A stretch of DNA of 64,000 bases from Gymnothorax reevesii (lineage: Eukaryota > Chordata > Actinopteri > Anguilliformes > Muraenidae): positions 117,603,166 to 117,667,165 of the forward strand of contig CM056576.1 in NCBI GenBank assembly GCA_029721435.1, in the 5' to 3' direction. Positions 1 to 11,752 of the stretch are shown one piece after another. The notes under the pieces are model-generated. The model was not told the origin of the DNA and did not search any database. It saw only the letters and a program-made list of their open reading frames with translations. Position 1 is the first letter of the stretch. Each line of letters begins with the position of its first letter. A program made the position numbers and the translations under genes.

Positions 1-1790
1 AAGTAACTGAGTAACCTCGGAGAAGGTTGCCTGATCCAGTGAGTCCCATTTTCATTTACATCATGTGAATTGGCCAGGAACATGTACACCATTTACCTTG
101 GGAAGATTTAATGTTTTGGCAGATTACTGCAAATTACTGGCACTGACATTTCAACTAGGAAGGCTTCACTGGCGGAGATATTAAGAAAGATCTTAAAGTA
201 TTAAATACAACAAGCTAAATATTCTGCAAATTGCACAACCAAGAAAGGAAATGTCTTGGAAGAAACAGCATTCAGTCAGTGCCTCATGCTTTGAGATCAC
301 ACAAAAGTAGCTATTTCTGAACAAAACATTGTCTGGCTATTTTTAAAATAAAAATAATAATATTACAGCAAAGGTGGACATTGTAAAAATTGGGAATCAG
401 CTTGACAAATCAACTCCACAACAGATTTGAGCCTGCTATGCCCGCTCAGTTTCTTATCACAGGACACCAGTCCTCTGCTCTGCATGGCTGAAAAAGCGGA
501 GGGATGTGCCCCCAAAACAACTTAAATAGTGGTGTTTTGTTCCTGATTTGTTTCACTGTCTCTTTCATACTCGGAAGAACTTTTATACCAGCCAGTTCAC
601 AATGAATTCCTCCAGGTGTCTGTTGACACATGAGCAATTATGTTATTATCTCTATGCTTTTAAAATCACTTGGAAGAGCTACTGGAATATTCCATAGCTG
701 AAAAAAACAAGAACACAAAGAACATGGTTAGATCAACTCATTCCATAAATGGACTAATGACAGCGATTTCGCATAAGCAGGACACACTTGGATTGTACGT
801 CTAAATTACATGTATTTTGGCCTTTGATAATGGTAAGTAGCGTATTGTACAAAGGTTTGTCTTTATGGTCTGCTGCCGACATTCTGAGCGGCACAAAAGC
901 AAATTGGAAAATAGACTCTCCCATGAATCAGTCGTGGAAAAGTATGTGTCAACCCTAAACAGATAATGATAGAGTTTTTGAGATTTCTCCGCTGAAGTGA
1001 CAGGAAAAGGAGGGGGTCTGTCCCTTAGGGGGTGAAATAGCTGCCATTCCTGCGTCTCCAGTGACCCAGGGCAGGGCAATAAGTACGTCTGCGTGACCGT
1101 GGGGAGTGATGGGGGCCGGGGGCCCGAGCGTCTGCTGCAAAAAACGGGGGTCTATCTGACCCTCACACCTGCTGAGGCAGGCGGGGTGGTGATTATATCT
1201 TCACATCAACACGGCATTAAGCTGTCCGAGCTCTGGGATCAGCAGACTGGTCATTCGAACAGCAGAAAGAGGTCTCATGAGACTTGGAAATAAAACCTGA
1301 TCCCTAATCCTGGAGTTGGGGGTTGGGGGGGTCGGGTGTCATAGGTCACAGAAACCCCCCTTCCCAATTCCTGAACTCAATCCTCTATGTGGGCGTGTGA
1401 CCCAATCCACCTGCAATCTACCTATTATTATGAAGCATATCATTTACATCTTGGACATTCCACAGATACCAAAGGTTATATTATTTCACTTCATATGTAT
1501 ATCTATATGTATATACATTTGTATATCTTAAAAAATGTGTCCTCAAATTTAATTATGATATTATAGCCCAATATCATTTTGATCTTTCACATATCTGAAT
1601 TCTTTATTAATTAACCAATTCAAAATGTTTTCCGAAATTGGACCTTAACCACCATTTAAGGTGTGATAAAAAGAAATGGTGTGGAAAAGTCATGTGATAT
1701 GTGTACTGGATCTTTTTGATGCTCAGAGAAAATTTTGACCTCATGCGCCTCAATCATGATCTATGTAGTCATTGTTAGTGACTCCTTTAA
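1..1790. other. no recognisable gene; GC-rich island near 1040-1340
   Basis: Mostly AT-rich unique sequence in which I recognise no element. Around 1040-1180 the composition turns GC-rich and both strands are open for a short distance, so an exon cannot be excluded, but no acceptor and donor pair fits well. At 1318-1336 there are G runs of 5, 7 and 3 bases separated by 2 bases each, which could support a G-quadruplex on the plus strand. Confidence 0.3.
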
Positions 1791-1989
1791 CCCCTATGTG
1801 CAGATTTAGACGCCAGCGTCCGCAAATTCCGAAATTGAATTGCTAAATAATTTTATAATTAAATTTTGTAACGTCTTGCTTCACTGGAATAATTTGTGTC
1901 TCAAAGACACAAATACTGAGTTATAAAGCCTTAAATAGGGTTATGCTCTACTGGAAAAATTGGCGATATTAGTATTCTGTGCAAAGGGG
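1791..1989. mobile_element. piggyBac-like MITE (decayed)
   Basis: The left end reads CCCCTATGTGCAGA directly after TTAA (1787-1790). The right end is its imperfect inverse, reading CCCCTTTGCACAGA on the minus strand, and is followed by TGAA, a one-base variant of TTAA. A CCC-type terminus at a TTAA target is the piggyBac signature. The 199-bp body has no coding potential. A fragment of the same family, matching the right end, lies at 61761-61825. Confidence 0.55.
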
Positions 1990-2742
1990 TGAAAGACACT
2001 ATTTTCAATTGTTAGCTAAATATGGGTTAACAAACTTGGATAGGAAGCTCAAATGGAGTTTCATCCCTCACTTCAGTGATATGCTGGATTGCTGCAATGA
2101 TAACACCGTTATATGAGGTGATGGTGCCCTGCACAAGGGATTCGGGGAAGTTTTGTGCTATTTACAAATGACAGGGAACTGGAGCTGCTAAGATCTCAAT
2201 CAGTGGTGGTGGAGTGCAGGTGACTGATGAGAGAGAAAAAGGATTCCATTTACTCTGGAGCTCTGTGGGCATTCACAACTATTTGTGGCTGAAGCAATGG
2301 AGCTGTTTCCCTCAGATGTGAGAGCAGTATTCAGTGATGAAAACAAAATGGCATGAGACAGGAAGTAAATAATACTGAATACAAGTCTTAGCATTGAAAA
2401 AGAAGAACTTTGCAATTCATGTGCATGTTTGAATTAAAAATGAATGCTACTTTTTCATCTAGGAAAATTAAGGCTTGTGGAAAATTTTTGTCTTTTCTCC
2501 TGAAGAAAAATCACTAAAAATATGCCACACAAAGTATAAGATTCACACTGTTTGTCTCTTATTTTTTTTAACAGATGCCATTAATGAAACAAGACCCATA
2601 CAGAGTGCATTCACATCTACAGACATTCAACCTTTCTGAGCCTTAATGGCCTGAAACCTTGCCAATGCATCCAGCTTTAACACTCTACATTGCATACAAA
2701 ACAAGCATCAACTTTTTTTTCCCAATTATCATGCAACCCTTT

Positions 2743-2811
2743 GTAGTGGTGGTAGTAATACCAGTAGTAGTAGTGGTGATAGTAATACTACTACTAATAA
2801 TAATAATAACA
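2743..2811 (+). repeat. GTA/GTG/TAA trinucleotide microsatellite
   Basis: An imperfect trinucleotide run that moves from GTAGTGG units through AGTAGT to TAATAA. It immediately precedes a GACGG-type dispersed repeat. Confidence 0.8.
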
Positions 2812-2865
2812 AGTGTTTGCCACTAACATGGCAATATCCCCTGCCGCCTCAATTTTATGTGTTCA

Positions 2866-2948
2866 GACGGATGTACGGATGGACGGACGGTGCCCAATAC
2901 TATATCCCTCGCTTCGCACTAAACGCGCGGCTGGGGATAATAATAAGG
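2866..2948 (+). repeat. GACGG-tract dispersed repeat fragment
   Basis: A short fragment with a degenerate GACGGATG/GGACGGACGG tract followed by an ACTATATCCC motif and, after a short GC-rich spacer, GGGGATAATAATAA. The same arrangement, a GACGG or GTCC-type tetranucleotide tract next to a GGGGATA or CCCC(G)CC end, recurs at 20621-21076 and 50395-50602, and in looser form at 6147-6560 and 58066-58320. I cannot assign it to a named superfamily. Confidence 0.5.
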
Positions 2949-4058
2949 TGGGTTTTTCAAAATAGGTTGACAATTTTCCTTACTGTTGAACACCGGTCCC
3001 TGAAAAATTACTCTGCATGGCCCAGTACATAGGGTTTGTAAAAGTGAAACAACAGTGTCATGTTCTTTCAAGATGTATAGATTCACATTTTCACAAACAA
3101 AAGTTGTCTCACTATTCAAATCTCATTGAAATGTTTTCATGATTCAAACAAAAATATAAGTGGAAACGCAATATTAATCAGACTACATCATAATCGGGAA
3201 AATAACTTGACATGCGAAAACAAGTAAATATGAATATGATATGAACACAAAATTTACAGTTAAACTGAACCAAATGGAAACAAGAAATGCACATTCCCAG
3301 AAATGTCATTTTTAGCTCATTTATGAACCACTTATATGATGTTTTGTACTTTTGGAATCATTTAAAATCCAAAATCTACAATAAAAGAAAACTCGTAAGG
3401 TAGCATATTCACAAGAATATGCAAAATGACTGTTCATGGCCTTAATTTGAATGCGACCAAAACCTCACAAAAACGTCTCCAACCACTGATTTGATCTAGA
3501 GTGAATTTGCCCTGGAGAAATGAATTGTTTCAGCCCTTATCTTGGCTGTTTGTAGTCAGCAGCCTTGATTCTACCCCCATATCGTCTCTGTCTGAGCTAA
3601 TGACAGGGGCTGAGAGGAAACAGCATTCCCACAACAGAAACTTCCAGGTGGGCACATTTCTCAGCTTTGACATGAACGACAGAAACGAATCACAAGATGA
3701 CAATGCTGCTCAAATAAACCTCAAGCCTAATGCACAACGCTGAAACTGCCAATCCACAGAAGTTCTCTGAAGACATTTTTCCATTACAAAACATTCTTAT
3801 AGCCTCCAACAGTTTTAGCTAAAAAGTGGACATATATAGCAATGCGTAATCCCTAAGCACACAACATGCAACCAGCCCTTTCCCTCGCTTCATATCGAAC
3901 AACCCAACCTTTACAAATGTCATCCCCATAGAAACAGTGCTGAACCCTAATTATCGGCACTTAGCTACCCTCTGAGGCACCTACAAGGGCCAACCCACCC
4001 CAATACCGACCCCTATGAGGGGAACACCAGCCATTATTGGTGCCCCTGCCACGATTAC

Positions 4059-4187
4059 CTCGTTGTACGGTGCCGTGGCGGTGGTGTCCAGGTACAGCAT
4101 GTTGACGCCAAGGCTGAGCAGTGCGGCTGCCCTCTGCTCGTCTGTCTCCAGGGTTTCTCTGCCTTGTTTACCCCCCGATATTGAGAG
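4059..4187 (-). CDS. candidate internal exon of an unidentified host gene
   Basis: On the minus strand a pyrimidine-rich tract ending in CACACAG forms a good acceptor. It is followed by 129 bp with no stop in the phase-0 frame, then GAG and the donor GTAATC. The 43 codons encode a GC-rich, gene-like peptide with the segment ETLETDEQRAAALLSLGVNM. Exon length is a multiple of three and both boundaries are phase 0, as expected of a symmetric internal exon. The composition contrasts with the AT-rich flanks. I do not recognise the protein and assign no function. It could belong to the same minus-strand gene as the exon candidates near 33 kb, but nothing here proves this. Alternatively it is a chance open stretch. 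Confidence 0.5.
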
Positions 4188-5555
4188 CTGTGTGGTCTAC
4201 GGGTGCGAGCAGGCACAGGAAGACTCTATAGGAATTTGGGGGATGGACATATATACTAAGGAGTGGAGGGGAGGGGTCTGAGGAACTACCTGTCTGATTC
4301 TTACACCTGAGCACACACCCTTCTCTGAAGAAGAAAGCCCGGGCTGATAGCTTTCCATGAGCTTAGCAGCAGTGTTTACAAACCTTCGCTTTGTCACGTA
4401 AAGCAGACAGCATTTGTGCTGACTGTTTATGCTAATGATGGCACATTTGACTGCAGCGGAGCAGTAATGAAAGTAAATTGCTGAGATTGAATCTTTCCAC
4501 CGAACAACTTTGCATGAGTGATGTCACACTCTGATGCACAGCTTTTTAGGTATTTGTCGACTTAGAGTAAATTAATCCCCATTCTCTTTCAAGAACTCCA
4601 CTATTCAGTCAGCCAAAGCTAGATTGCATATTACAATTTGCCGAGACATTTTGCTTGAGCTATAAGCCATAATATTCTCACAAGTATGGATGGCATAACT
4701 GGTCAAAATTTGACATAGCACGTCATTAGACAGAAACACAACATCAAGAAACATTCTTGGCCATAATTTACAAGTAGGTAGATTGGCAGGCTCTCAGATG
4801 AGGGTTCAATGCTGATGGTGAAACAGATATGGCCATCACCAGTGTCGGCTGTAAAAACATCTCCTGAGGATATTGAAAAGAGTTAAAAATGATCTTTCAG
4901 ACGATCGTCAAATATGTAACCACTCAGAAATTCAAGTCACCTGCCCTAAAGAGGGGGTTTGACCTGAACCAGGAAGTATACATCCCCTCTTGACCCCTGA
5001 CCCCATAAGACCAGATACGAGTCCTCCAGTCGGTCTAGCCCTTCAACACACCCTATCATTTCACCTGGTGCTGGGGGCTGATGGACTTTCTGCAGACAGA
5101 GCAAACAGCCATCAATTCAGCCCTCCAACAGCGCAGTGACTGGGCACTCCTTAGACTCACAAACAACACAGTGGTATAGGCTCCTGAAGGAGCCTCTTGC
5201 TTATTCATTTCCTGTGCTTTCTAAGAGCTGCCAACACCTGGCACAGGTGCTTGCCCTGTAGTCCGCAAGGCAGTGCCAGATGATTATCAAAGGCTATTTC
5301 ACTGATGAATTGGTAAAGAAATTATGCATTACTGACAATGTCAGGCTATGCTGCATGAATTGGTTGTTGGGTCAGTCCTGTGTGTATTCTGGGATTAGGT
5401 CAACTGCACATTGCTCACAAGAAGCAGACATGGCTGAAGCATTGTGAGGTGCTCAAGACGGGATATGATGAAATGAATCTCATTTGGGAGCCACAGTGTG
5501 TGCAATTGTCATGTTTTCTCTGTTATTCCGATCAACTGACTCGTGTTCAGTGTAT
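4188..5555. other. no recognisable feature
   Basis: AT-rich, apparently unique sequence. Short open frames exist on both strands, but none shows a family motif or plausible exon structure. Confidence 0.4.
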
Positions 5556-6146
5556 TGCCATTCAGCTCATATCAAAGCGGAAAAAATCGTGAGAACTCTC
5601 CCTAACTCACCACCGTTTTGCCATCTTTGTATCACTACTCTGCCGGCAGACTAACTCGTTGTTTCGCGAGATTATGCTGTAAGCCTTTTAACTGCCAACA
5701 GTGATCGTGAGGCGGCGCCTCTGTATTAAAAAAATACAATTCTTCTTGATTAACTTCTCTTGATTAATCTGTTATGTTAAAATATCCTGCATCAAGTGAT
5801 TCTTACTGAACAGTTGGTAGCGTAAGTGTGAGCACCGCTCAAGTGCAGGAGGAAAGGCTGAATGCCTACAGTTGTCGCGAGCGGTTAGATCAAAGAATAC
5901 CTCCCACCAGTAAAGATGTGTGGTCATGTGGAGTCGGTCAGTTAAGGAAACCACACGTGGTCAGGAACTATATTTTCTTACCTGGAGCCGCCTCACGATC
6001 ACTGTAGGGAGCTAAAAGGCTTACTGCATTAATCTCGCGAAACAATGTTAGTCTGGCGGTAGGGCAGCGATACAAAGAGTGCAAGACAGCGGTAAGTTAG
6101 GGAGAGTTCTCGCAATTTTTTCCATTTTGATGTGAGCTGTATGGTA
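5556..6146. mobile_element. fold-back element with about 160-bp inverted arms
   Basis: The left arm (about 5558-5716) and the right arm (about 5985-6144) are inverted copies of one another over roughly 160 bp at an estimated 80-85 percent identity by eye. Both arms contain CAGCTCA at the outer end, then AGAACTCTCCCTAACT, TTTCGCGAGATTA, GTAAGCCTTTTA and GTGATCGTGAGGCGGC. The central 270 bp is not repeated and has no convincing reading frame. I saw no clear target-site duplication. The structure fits a fold-back or long-TIR non-autonomous DNA transposon. A palindromic duplication of a host segment is possible but less likely. Confidence 0.7.
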
Positions 6147-6560
6147 TGTCCTAAAGATGTTTCATCAAATTTGAACGATATTTGCAACCGCTAGAGGTTA
6201 TGGGTCGTTCAAATAGGTGTCTATGGGTGAAGGAATGTCAAAGGTCATAAAATTACCATTTTTCAGAAATTGTGAAAAACTGTTATTTTTGGTATTGAGA
6301 CATCTTGTATACAACTCAGATACCAAGTTTCAGCTCTTTATCTACAGTAAAATAATCTAAAATGGACTTCAGTTTTTCAATATGACCATCCAGCCATACC
6401 TTTCATTAAATGTATAATCCCCAGGTAGTTTATGTGCTAAAAATTTTGCATACCAAGTTTTGTGAAATTTTCAGTTGTACCACTGCAGGTTAGGAGTCGA
6501 ATGGTTTATGGACGACAGATGACAGACGAGGACAGACCTTACACCACCTTAAAAACTCAG
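6147..6560 (+). repeat. non-coding dispersed repeat ending in a GACAGACG tract
   Basis: About 400 bp containing the phrases ATACCAAGTTTCAGCTCTTTA and TACCAAGTTTTGTGAAATTT, and ending in GACGACAGATGACAGACGAGG. This follows the plan of the other GACGG-type repeats in the window, in which phrases of the type ACCAAATTTGGTGTG precede or follow a GACGG tract. There is no coding potential. It directly abuts the fold-back element. Confidence 0.4.
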
Positions 6561-7003
6561 CTGATCAATGACTATGATAATAATAATAACAACAAAAGAC
6601 CAGAAATCTTAAATGGGAACTTATTATGCTGATCCTTCTTTTAATAGAAATAAGTAATGGTATAACGTTGGATGTCCATACTCAACCTCTGGAAAGTTTC
6701 TAAACATAAGGTGCAGGGGTTTTGCCATAATCAAAGAATGTGATTTCATGAACGTGATTTCCTCTCTAAACAGCTGGTCCCGAGATCTTCACAAGATCTG
6801 GGCAAAACCTGACTTCAGGTTGTGCCGTCCAATTAATACAGACCTAGCCAGAGCCAATCACGGAGCTGGACCTGCCCACACTGGAAACTATTCAATCAGG
6901 CACAAACAACCGCGGATCATATGATGCTTTAGTAGCGTCTACACTTTTGGAAATACAAAAGAAGAACCACAGATCATTTGAGGAGCAGTTTTGTCAGTAT
7001 CTC

Positions 7004-7267
7004 TCCCAAAGCTGCTTGTCCGTTTACTTTTGGACGCGAAGAAAAGCACCTATTTCTCTTACAAAAGATGATGCCACCAGAAATCAGTGGATAGCTTTTT
7101 TTTTTGTTTGCTGACAGCAAACAGCTATGGCCAAAGGGAACGTTCGCTGTTTGTGCTCGGCATTTCACCAAAGACAGCTTTGTCAATAAAGGATAATTCG
7201 ACAGCGGATAAGCGTTTCAGCTGCTTCTCAAACCTGAAGCAGTTGCATCGATCAAGCACTCGGAGCC
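7004..7267 (+). pseudogene. THAP domain of a Kolobok-like transposase, broken
   Basis: The translation keeps recognisable THAP features across shifted frames. First comes a segment TKDDATRNQWIAF with the conserved tryptophan. Then, after a frame change in a T-rich run, come TFAVCARHFTKDSFVNKG and LLLKPEAVASIKH. CARHF corresponds to the C-x2-H half of the C2CH zinc ligand set. In-frame stops fall after VNKG and after FDSG. THAP domains bind DNA in P-element, Kolobok and THAP-family proteins. The catalytic part is not recognisable downstream, so only the DNA-binding exon remains. Confidence 0.6.
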
Positions 7268-8121
7268 ACAAGCAGTAGGTAATGATATAACAGCAAATAA
7301 TGTAAGTGAAGCTAACGTGTTACAGGTGGCTAGCAGGACCACTAACGATAGTTAGCACCAACAACTGGCCTCAAACGCAGGCTTTGTAAAATATCTGAAG
7401 ATAAAGCCTGGATCGTTCGCCACTGTCCATGACTCACAGACGCAGAAGCTGTAAGTTGCTTAATTACATAAGCCTACCTAACGTGATAGTCTGTTGAATA
7501 TGGCTGTAGCACTGCGGCTAATGTAGCCAAGTTACTGTTGCTATTGTTTGTGTCCTAAATATGCAAGAGTGATATCAGGGGAAATTCAACAGAAGGTACG
7601 TGTGAACATAAACCTCTTTGAAGCCAACTTTTTATACTTTTTTGTAATTTGGATGCTTGGTATAAATGTCCATGGTAATGCAACTTGCTGTCTGTAAAAC
7701 CTCTGTCACAAGGGTTTGTCTCTATAGTTGTTATGAATGCTCGGTTACCAGCTACTGCATGTTAGTTTGCGGCCGCCGTGCTAATTAAACATGTTCCTGG
7801 TTAACTTATATGCAGTAATTCTGATCGGTATGCTTGTGTTACTTCGGTAAGCATCAATGTGGCAGTTTCATCATAATGTTGCCCGATTGTAGCCACTACA
7901 GTTGAGGCTAACCAGAGAGGTGCTGTATTTGTCGGCAAAGTTGGGCTGAAAAGGCTGCAATTAGACCAGACATAGGTTTTGCAGAGCTTGGGATACGTGT
8001 TTGGGTTTGTTTATGGCTGCTTGTGATCGCTTCACTTACCCATGACCGAGGTCAGCTGCATAGTTCACCAATATCTGGGTTAGCTCTCTGATGCTACAGT
8101 GAAAGCAATCGAGAAACGTTA

Positions 8122-8125
<4 letters not shown>

Positions 8126-8157
<32 letters not shown>
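8126..8157. repeat. (TA)n microsatellite
   Basis: A perfect TA run inside the first THAP/TTAA element. It is flanked by AACGTTATA on the left and AACGTTATAGCTATAACG on the right, so the run sits within a small palindrome. The second copy of the element lacks it. Confidence 0.9.
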
Positions 8158-8161
<4 letters not shown>

Positions 8162-8794
8162 GTTATAGCTATAACGTGTCTGGTATAACAAACTATTTCT
8201 CTCCATTGCCGTAGCATAATTTCATTCCCCTTTAGAAATTGTTCTGGTAAATAAAAATCTGAAAAAGGCAGAGATTGAATAGGTAATTCTCTCCTGTAGA
8301 AGTGATGATTTGCTAGCTCCACATAAGCAACTGTCCACGCTAACGGAACTTACGGTCTGTATAACCTGGATTATGTTCATATTAAAAACATATTATGTTT
8401 TTGAGGATGACAGTATGAGCTAAATAAGGACCCTTTTATGGACTTTGATTGATCAGGAGTACTCTAGGGGAGTCCAAGATCAAAATATAAATTTGTAAAT
8501 GTATCATAATAGGTCCCCTTTAACTTTTATTGGAATTACCAATGACATCAACCAAATTCATGAATAATTACTGTCCCAATAACCTGGCAAGTGATGTAAT
8601 TTCAAGATGATATTTAATCATAATAATACATTATAAAAGATATAAACCTGGACAGGCTTAAAGTACCCGGGGACACTCTCAGGTAAAACTCTAGGCCTCA
8701 GCTATGAACAGATGCAGAGCTATAGAACAGCCTCAAAATAATTCTGTTCAGAGGGGTCTCAACTACCCAGCACAGTGCTTAACAGTGGTGATCT

Positions 8795-9322
8795 GTCAGA
8801 CCACGCCTACAGCCTTCCAACTCACCAGTCTATTGAGAACCAGACCGCATTCTTCAGCTCTGAAATCATTGCATGCACCTGTTGTTCATTTCCACTGTGT
8901 AGTGGTGTGCCAATTAAGACCGAGCCTTGCACTTAGTCATTGTGAAGTCTCATAAGCCACAAGCCTGTATCTACTCTCTCTGGTGTTGTATAGACTTATC
9001 TCCTGCATTTTGCGTGTGTATACAGTCTAACTCTTGAGCTTGTTGCTGTTTATTGTTAATGTCAGCACTTAAACTTTATTACCAGAAACCTCGATTCCTT
9101 GTTCTCTTCTTCTATTTGAAATACATTGTGCTGTAGCTAAAGACCAGAGTTTGTATTACTAATAGTATTATCTAGGAAGCTAAATTCCTTGTTCTTTTGT
9201 ATTGTATCCTGTTTTGCCTTCTTGTGGTGCTGAAGGCATTATAAATACAACCAAGTCCATCCAGTCCTCAACTTCCTGTCCTCCGTGTACATCACCAGTG
9301 CTCAGAGCACAACTGTTACACA
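8795..9322 (+). mobile_element. possible solo LTR (gypsy-type), uncertain
   Basis: The stretch begins TGTCAGACCACGCCTACAGC and ends GTTACA. Its composition looks like an LTR: pyrimidine-rich, with no open frame, a TATA-like ATTATAAATACAACC near 9240 and a C-rich tail. No clean 5-bp duplication flanks it and no internal retrotransposon sequence adjoins, so the boundaries are provisional. The flanking 8524-8794 and 9323-9468 show nothing recognisable. Confidence 0.3.
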
Positions 9323-9468
9323 TTAAAAGGGAAAACTCTTCATTCAAATATGATTATTTTCATGTTTGTTCGCCAAATTAACAGCTTATTTTCTGGATAA
9401 TCTAAACCAATGAGGAGCCTGCAATAATGACGAAATTATCAAGCAATTGCCTATTGGACACACATATA

Positions 9469-10979
9469 CAAACCCCAATTCCAATGAAGTTATGACGTTT
9501 TGCAAATACCTTTAGACCTTAATTCAATTGAGTACACTACAAAGACAAGATTTTTAATGTTCAAAATGATAAACTTTATTGTTTTTTTAATATTCACTCA
9601 TTTTGAATTTGATGCCTGCAGCACTTTCCAAAAAAGCTGGGACAGGTGCAATAAAAGACTGGGAAAGTTGAAGAATGCTCAAAAAACACCGGTTTGGAAC
9701 ATTCCCCAGGTGAAAAAGTTCATTAAAAACAGGTGAGTGTCATGACTAGAAATAAAAGGAGCATCCCTGAAAGGCTCAGTCGTTCACAAGCAAGGATGGA
9801 GCAAAGTTCACCACTTTGTGAACAATGTATGAACAAATAGTACTACAGTTTAAGAAAAATGTTACTCAACGTGCAATTGCAAGGAATTTATTGATTTTAT
9901 TACCTACAGTCCATAATATCATCAAAAGATTCAGAGAATCCGGAGAAATCTCTAAATGTCAGCAGCAAGGCTGAAAACCAACATTGAATGCTCATGACCG
10001 TCGGTCCCTCAGGCAGCACTGCATTAAAAATTGACATCATTCTGTACAGGATATTACCATGTGAGCTCAGGAACACTTTGGAAAAACCATTGTGAGTTAA
10101 TACAGTTCGTTGCTACAGCCACAAGTGCAAGTTAAAACTCTACCATGCAAAGCTAAAGGCAAATATCAACAACACTCAGTAATGCCGCCGGCTTCTCTGG
10201 GCCCGAGCTTATCTGAGATGGACTGGCACAAGTGGAAAAGTGTGCTGTGGTGTGACGAGTCCACATTTCATATTGTTTTTGGAAATCATGGACGTCATGT
10301 TCTCCGGGCTAAAGAGGAAAAGGACTATCCAGATTGTAATCAGCGCAAAGCTCAAAAGCATGTGATGGTATGGGGATGTGTTAGTGCCCATGGCATGGGT
10401 AACTTGCTCATCTGTGAAGGCACCATTAATACTGAAAGGTACAGGCAGGTTTTGGAGCAACATATGCTGCCATCCAAGCAACATCATTTTCAGGAATGTC
10501 CCCGCTTATTTCAGCTAGACAATGCTAAGCCACATTCTACACGTTACACACACACCTGTCTCCCATTGAAAATGTTTGGCACATTATGAGGCGCAAAATA
10601 TGACAACAGAGACCCCAGACTGTTGAGAAACTGAAGTTGTACATCAAGCATGAATAGGAAAGAATTCCACCCACAAAGCTTCCAAAATTAGTGTCCTCAG
10701 TTCCCAAATGCTTATTGAGTGTTGTTAAGGAAAGGTGATGTGACACAGTGGTAACATGCCCCGTCCCAGCTTTTTTCGAATGTGTTGCAGGCATCGAATT
10801 CCAAATGAGTGAATATTTCCATAAAAAAAAACAATAAAGTTTATCAATTTGAACATTAAATATCTCTTCTCTGTAGTTGTACTCAATTGAATATGGGTCA
10901 AAAAGGATTTCCAAATCATTGTATTCTGTTTTTATTTACATTTTACACAATGTCCAAACTTCATTGGAATTGGGGTCTG
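9469..10979 (+). mobile_element. Tc1/mariner element with CAAACCCCAATTCC termini
   Basis: The element is bounded by TA on both sides (9467-9468 and 10980-10981). The left end CAAACCCCAATTCCAATGAA is mirrored by CAGACCCCAATTCCAATGAA on the minus strand. The inverted repeats extend inward for about 200 bp, including AATTGAGTACA and GATAAACTTTATTG, with an internal deletion in the left arm. The body carries a broken Tc1-type transposase. The element at 46662 has the same terminal sequence. Confidence 0.9.
9796..10754 (+). pseudogene. Tc1-like transposase, decayed
   Basis: The first ATG lies in the family-typical position. Stops follow within about 20 codons. The longest open part (10110-10589) contains LWCDESTF with the first catalytic aspartate, [15 protein letters not shown], and [10 protein letters not shown] with the second aspartate. 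About 70 bp is missing straight after this, so the region with the third acidic residue (LSPIENVW) continues in another frame. The end KGDVTQW is followed by TAA at 10752-10754. Such transposases cut and paste the element at TA sites; this copy cannot be functional because of several stops and the deletion. Confidence 0.85.
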
Positions 10980-11752
10980 TACAATGGATGTGATATTGTA
11001 AGGATGGCAATTATCCAACTAATTTAAAAAAATCCAAAACTTTCTCAGACTTTTATCTCTCATTTAAACTTTTTTCACAATGGAATTAATCATAAGATGG
11101 CACTTGATTTCTTGAGAATGTAATGAGCATTCAAAAGAATATATCTGAAGAGGAAGAAATCTTAAACCATACCCAACCTTTTGGTGAAAGTATTTAATTA
11201 CCTTAAGCCTCGCAAACTAATTTACGCAAATATGTGCCATTTCATGAGCTACATGAGCTCAGAATCACTAAACATTGCCCTACGTCATCATTTATGCTGA
11301 TAAGAAAATGCTTCGTAACTCTGGGATTCAATATCCAATAACGCTTTCCAAAATAAATTGACCAGTCATTCTACCGATTAATCTGAGCAACTGTCAAAAT
11401 CAAACAACTATTAGCTTCATGGGGGTGACCATTATCGGCAGGTGGGACACATGTTTTATGACTTGGAGCCACAGGCCTTAAATAAACTACAATCCAAAGA
11501 AAATAATTATTACCATCTTGTAAGCCTCAAACGTCATTAGTGGCTAGACTGGGATAAACTGAATTTTTTGTATCATGACTGAATTGTTTTTTTTCCAGTT
11601 GCACCTAATAACTCGCTACAGGCTGAAATATGAAGAAGATTCAGCTGGTGAGACTACATTTTCGGATGTGCAATCCATAAAATTGGATTGCACATGAATT
11701 TGGTGGTGGTCGTTGATAACTGCACAGTCAACATTATCCCTCAAGTGACCAA
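10980..11752. other. no recognisable feature
   Basis: AT-rich unique sequence following the Tc1-type element. No motif-bearing frame or repeat was found. Confidence 0.4.

Larger units (their letters stand above)
1994..4058. other. mostly unique sequence with short repeats
   Basis: Apart from the microsatellite and the GACGG-type repeat listed separately, I see no coding or mobile signature here. The 2946-4058 part is AT-rich, with only short reading frames that lack family motifs. Confidence 0.4.
6682..8519 (+). mobile_element. THAP-encoding DNA transposon, Kolobok-like (internally deleted copy)
   Basis: The segment matches 27978-31160 over most of its length, starting at CTCAACCTCTG and ending at GGTCCCCT followed by TTAA (8520-8523). 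A TTAA target together with a THAP-type DNA-binding domain is the combination known for Kolobok transposons. No intact left terminus is visible. Compared with the second copy, this one lacks about 0.75 kb just before the last 130 bp: it jumps from GGTCTGTATAACCTG to TTTTTGAGGATGAC. A TA microsatellite has expanded inside it at 8126-8157. Confidence 0.6.

Noticed and set aside
1040..1180. GC-rich stretch open on both strands, possible exon
   Set aside because: Both strands give protein-like readings but neither has a convincing acceptor and donor pair, so no exon is called.
8125..8322. Open frame ending in repeated Tyr-Ile
   Set aside because: The tail is the TA microsatellite read in frame; it has no other support.
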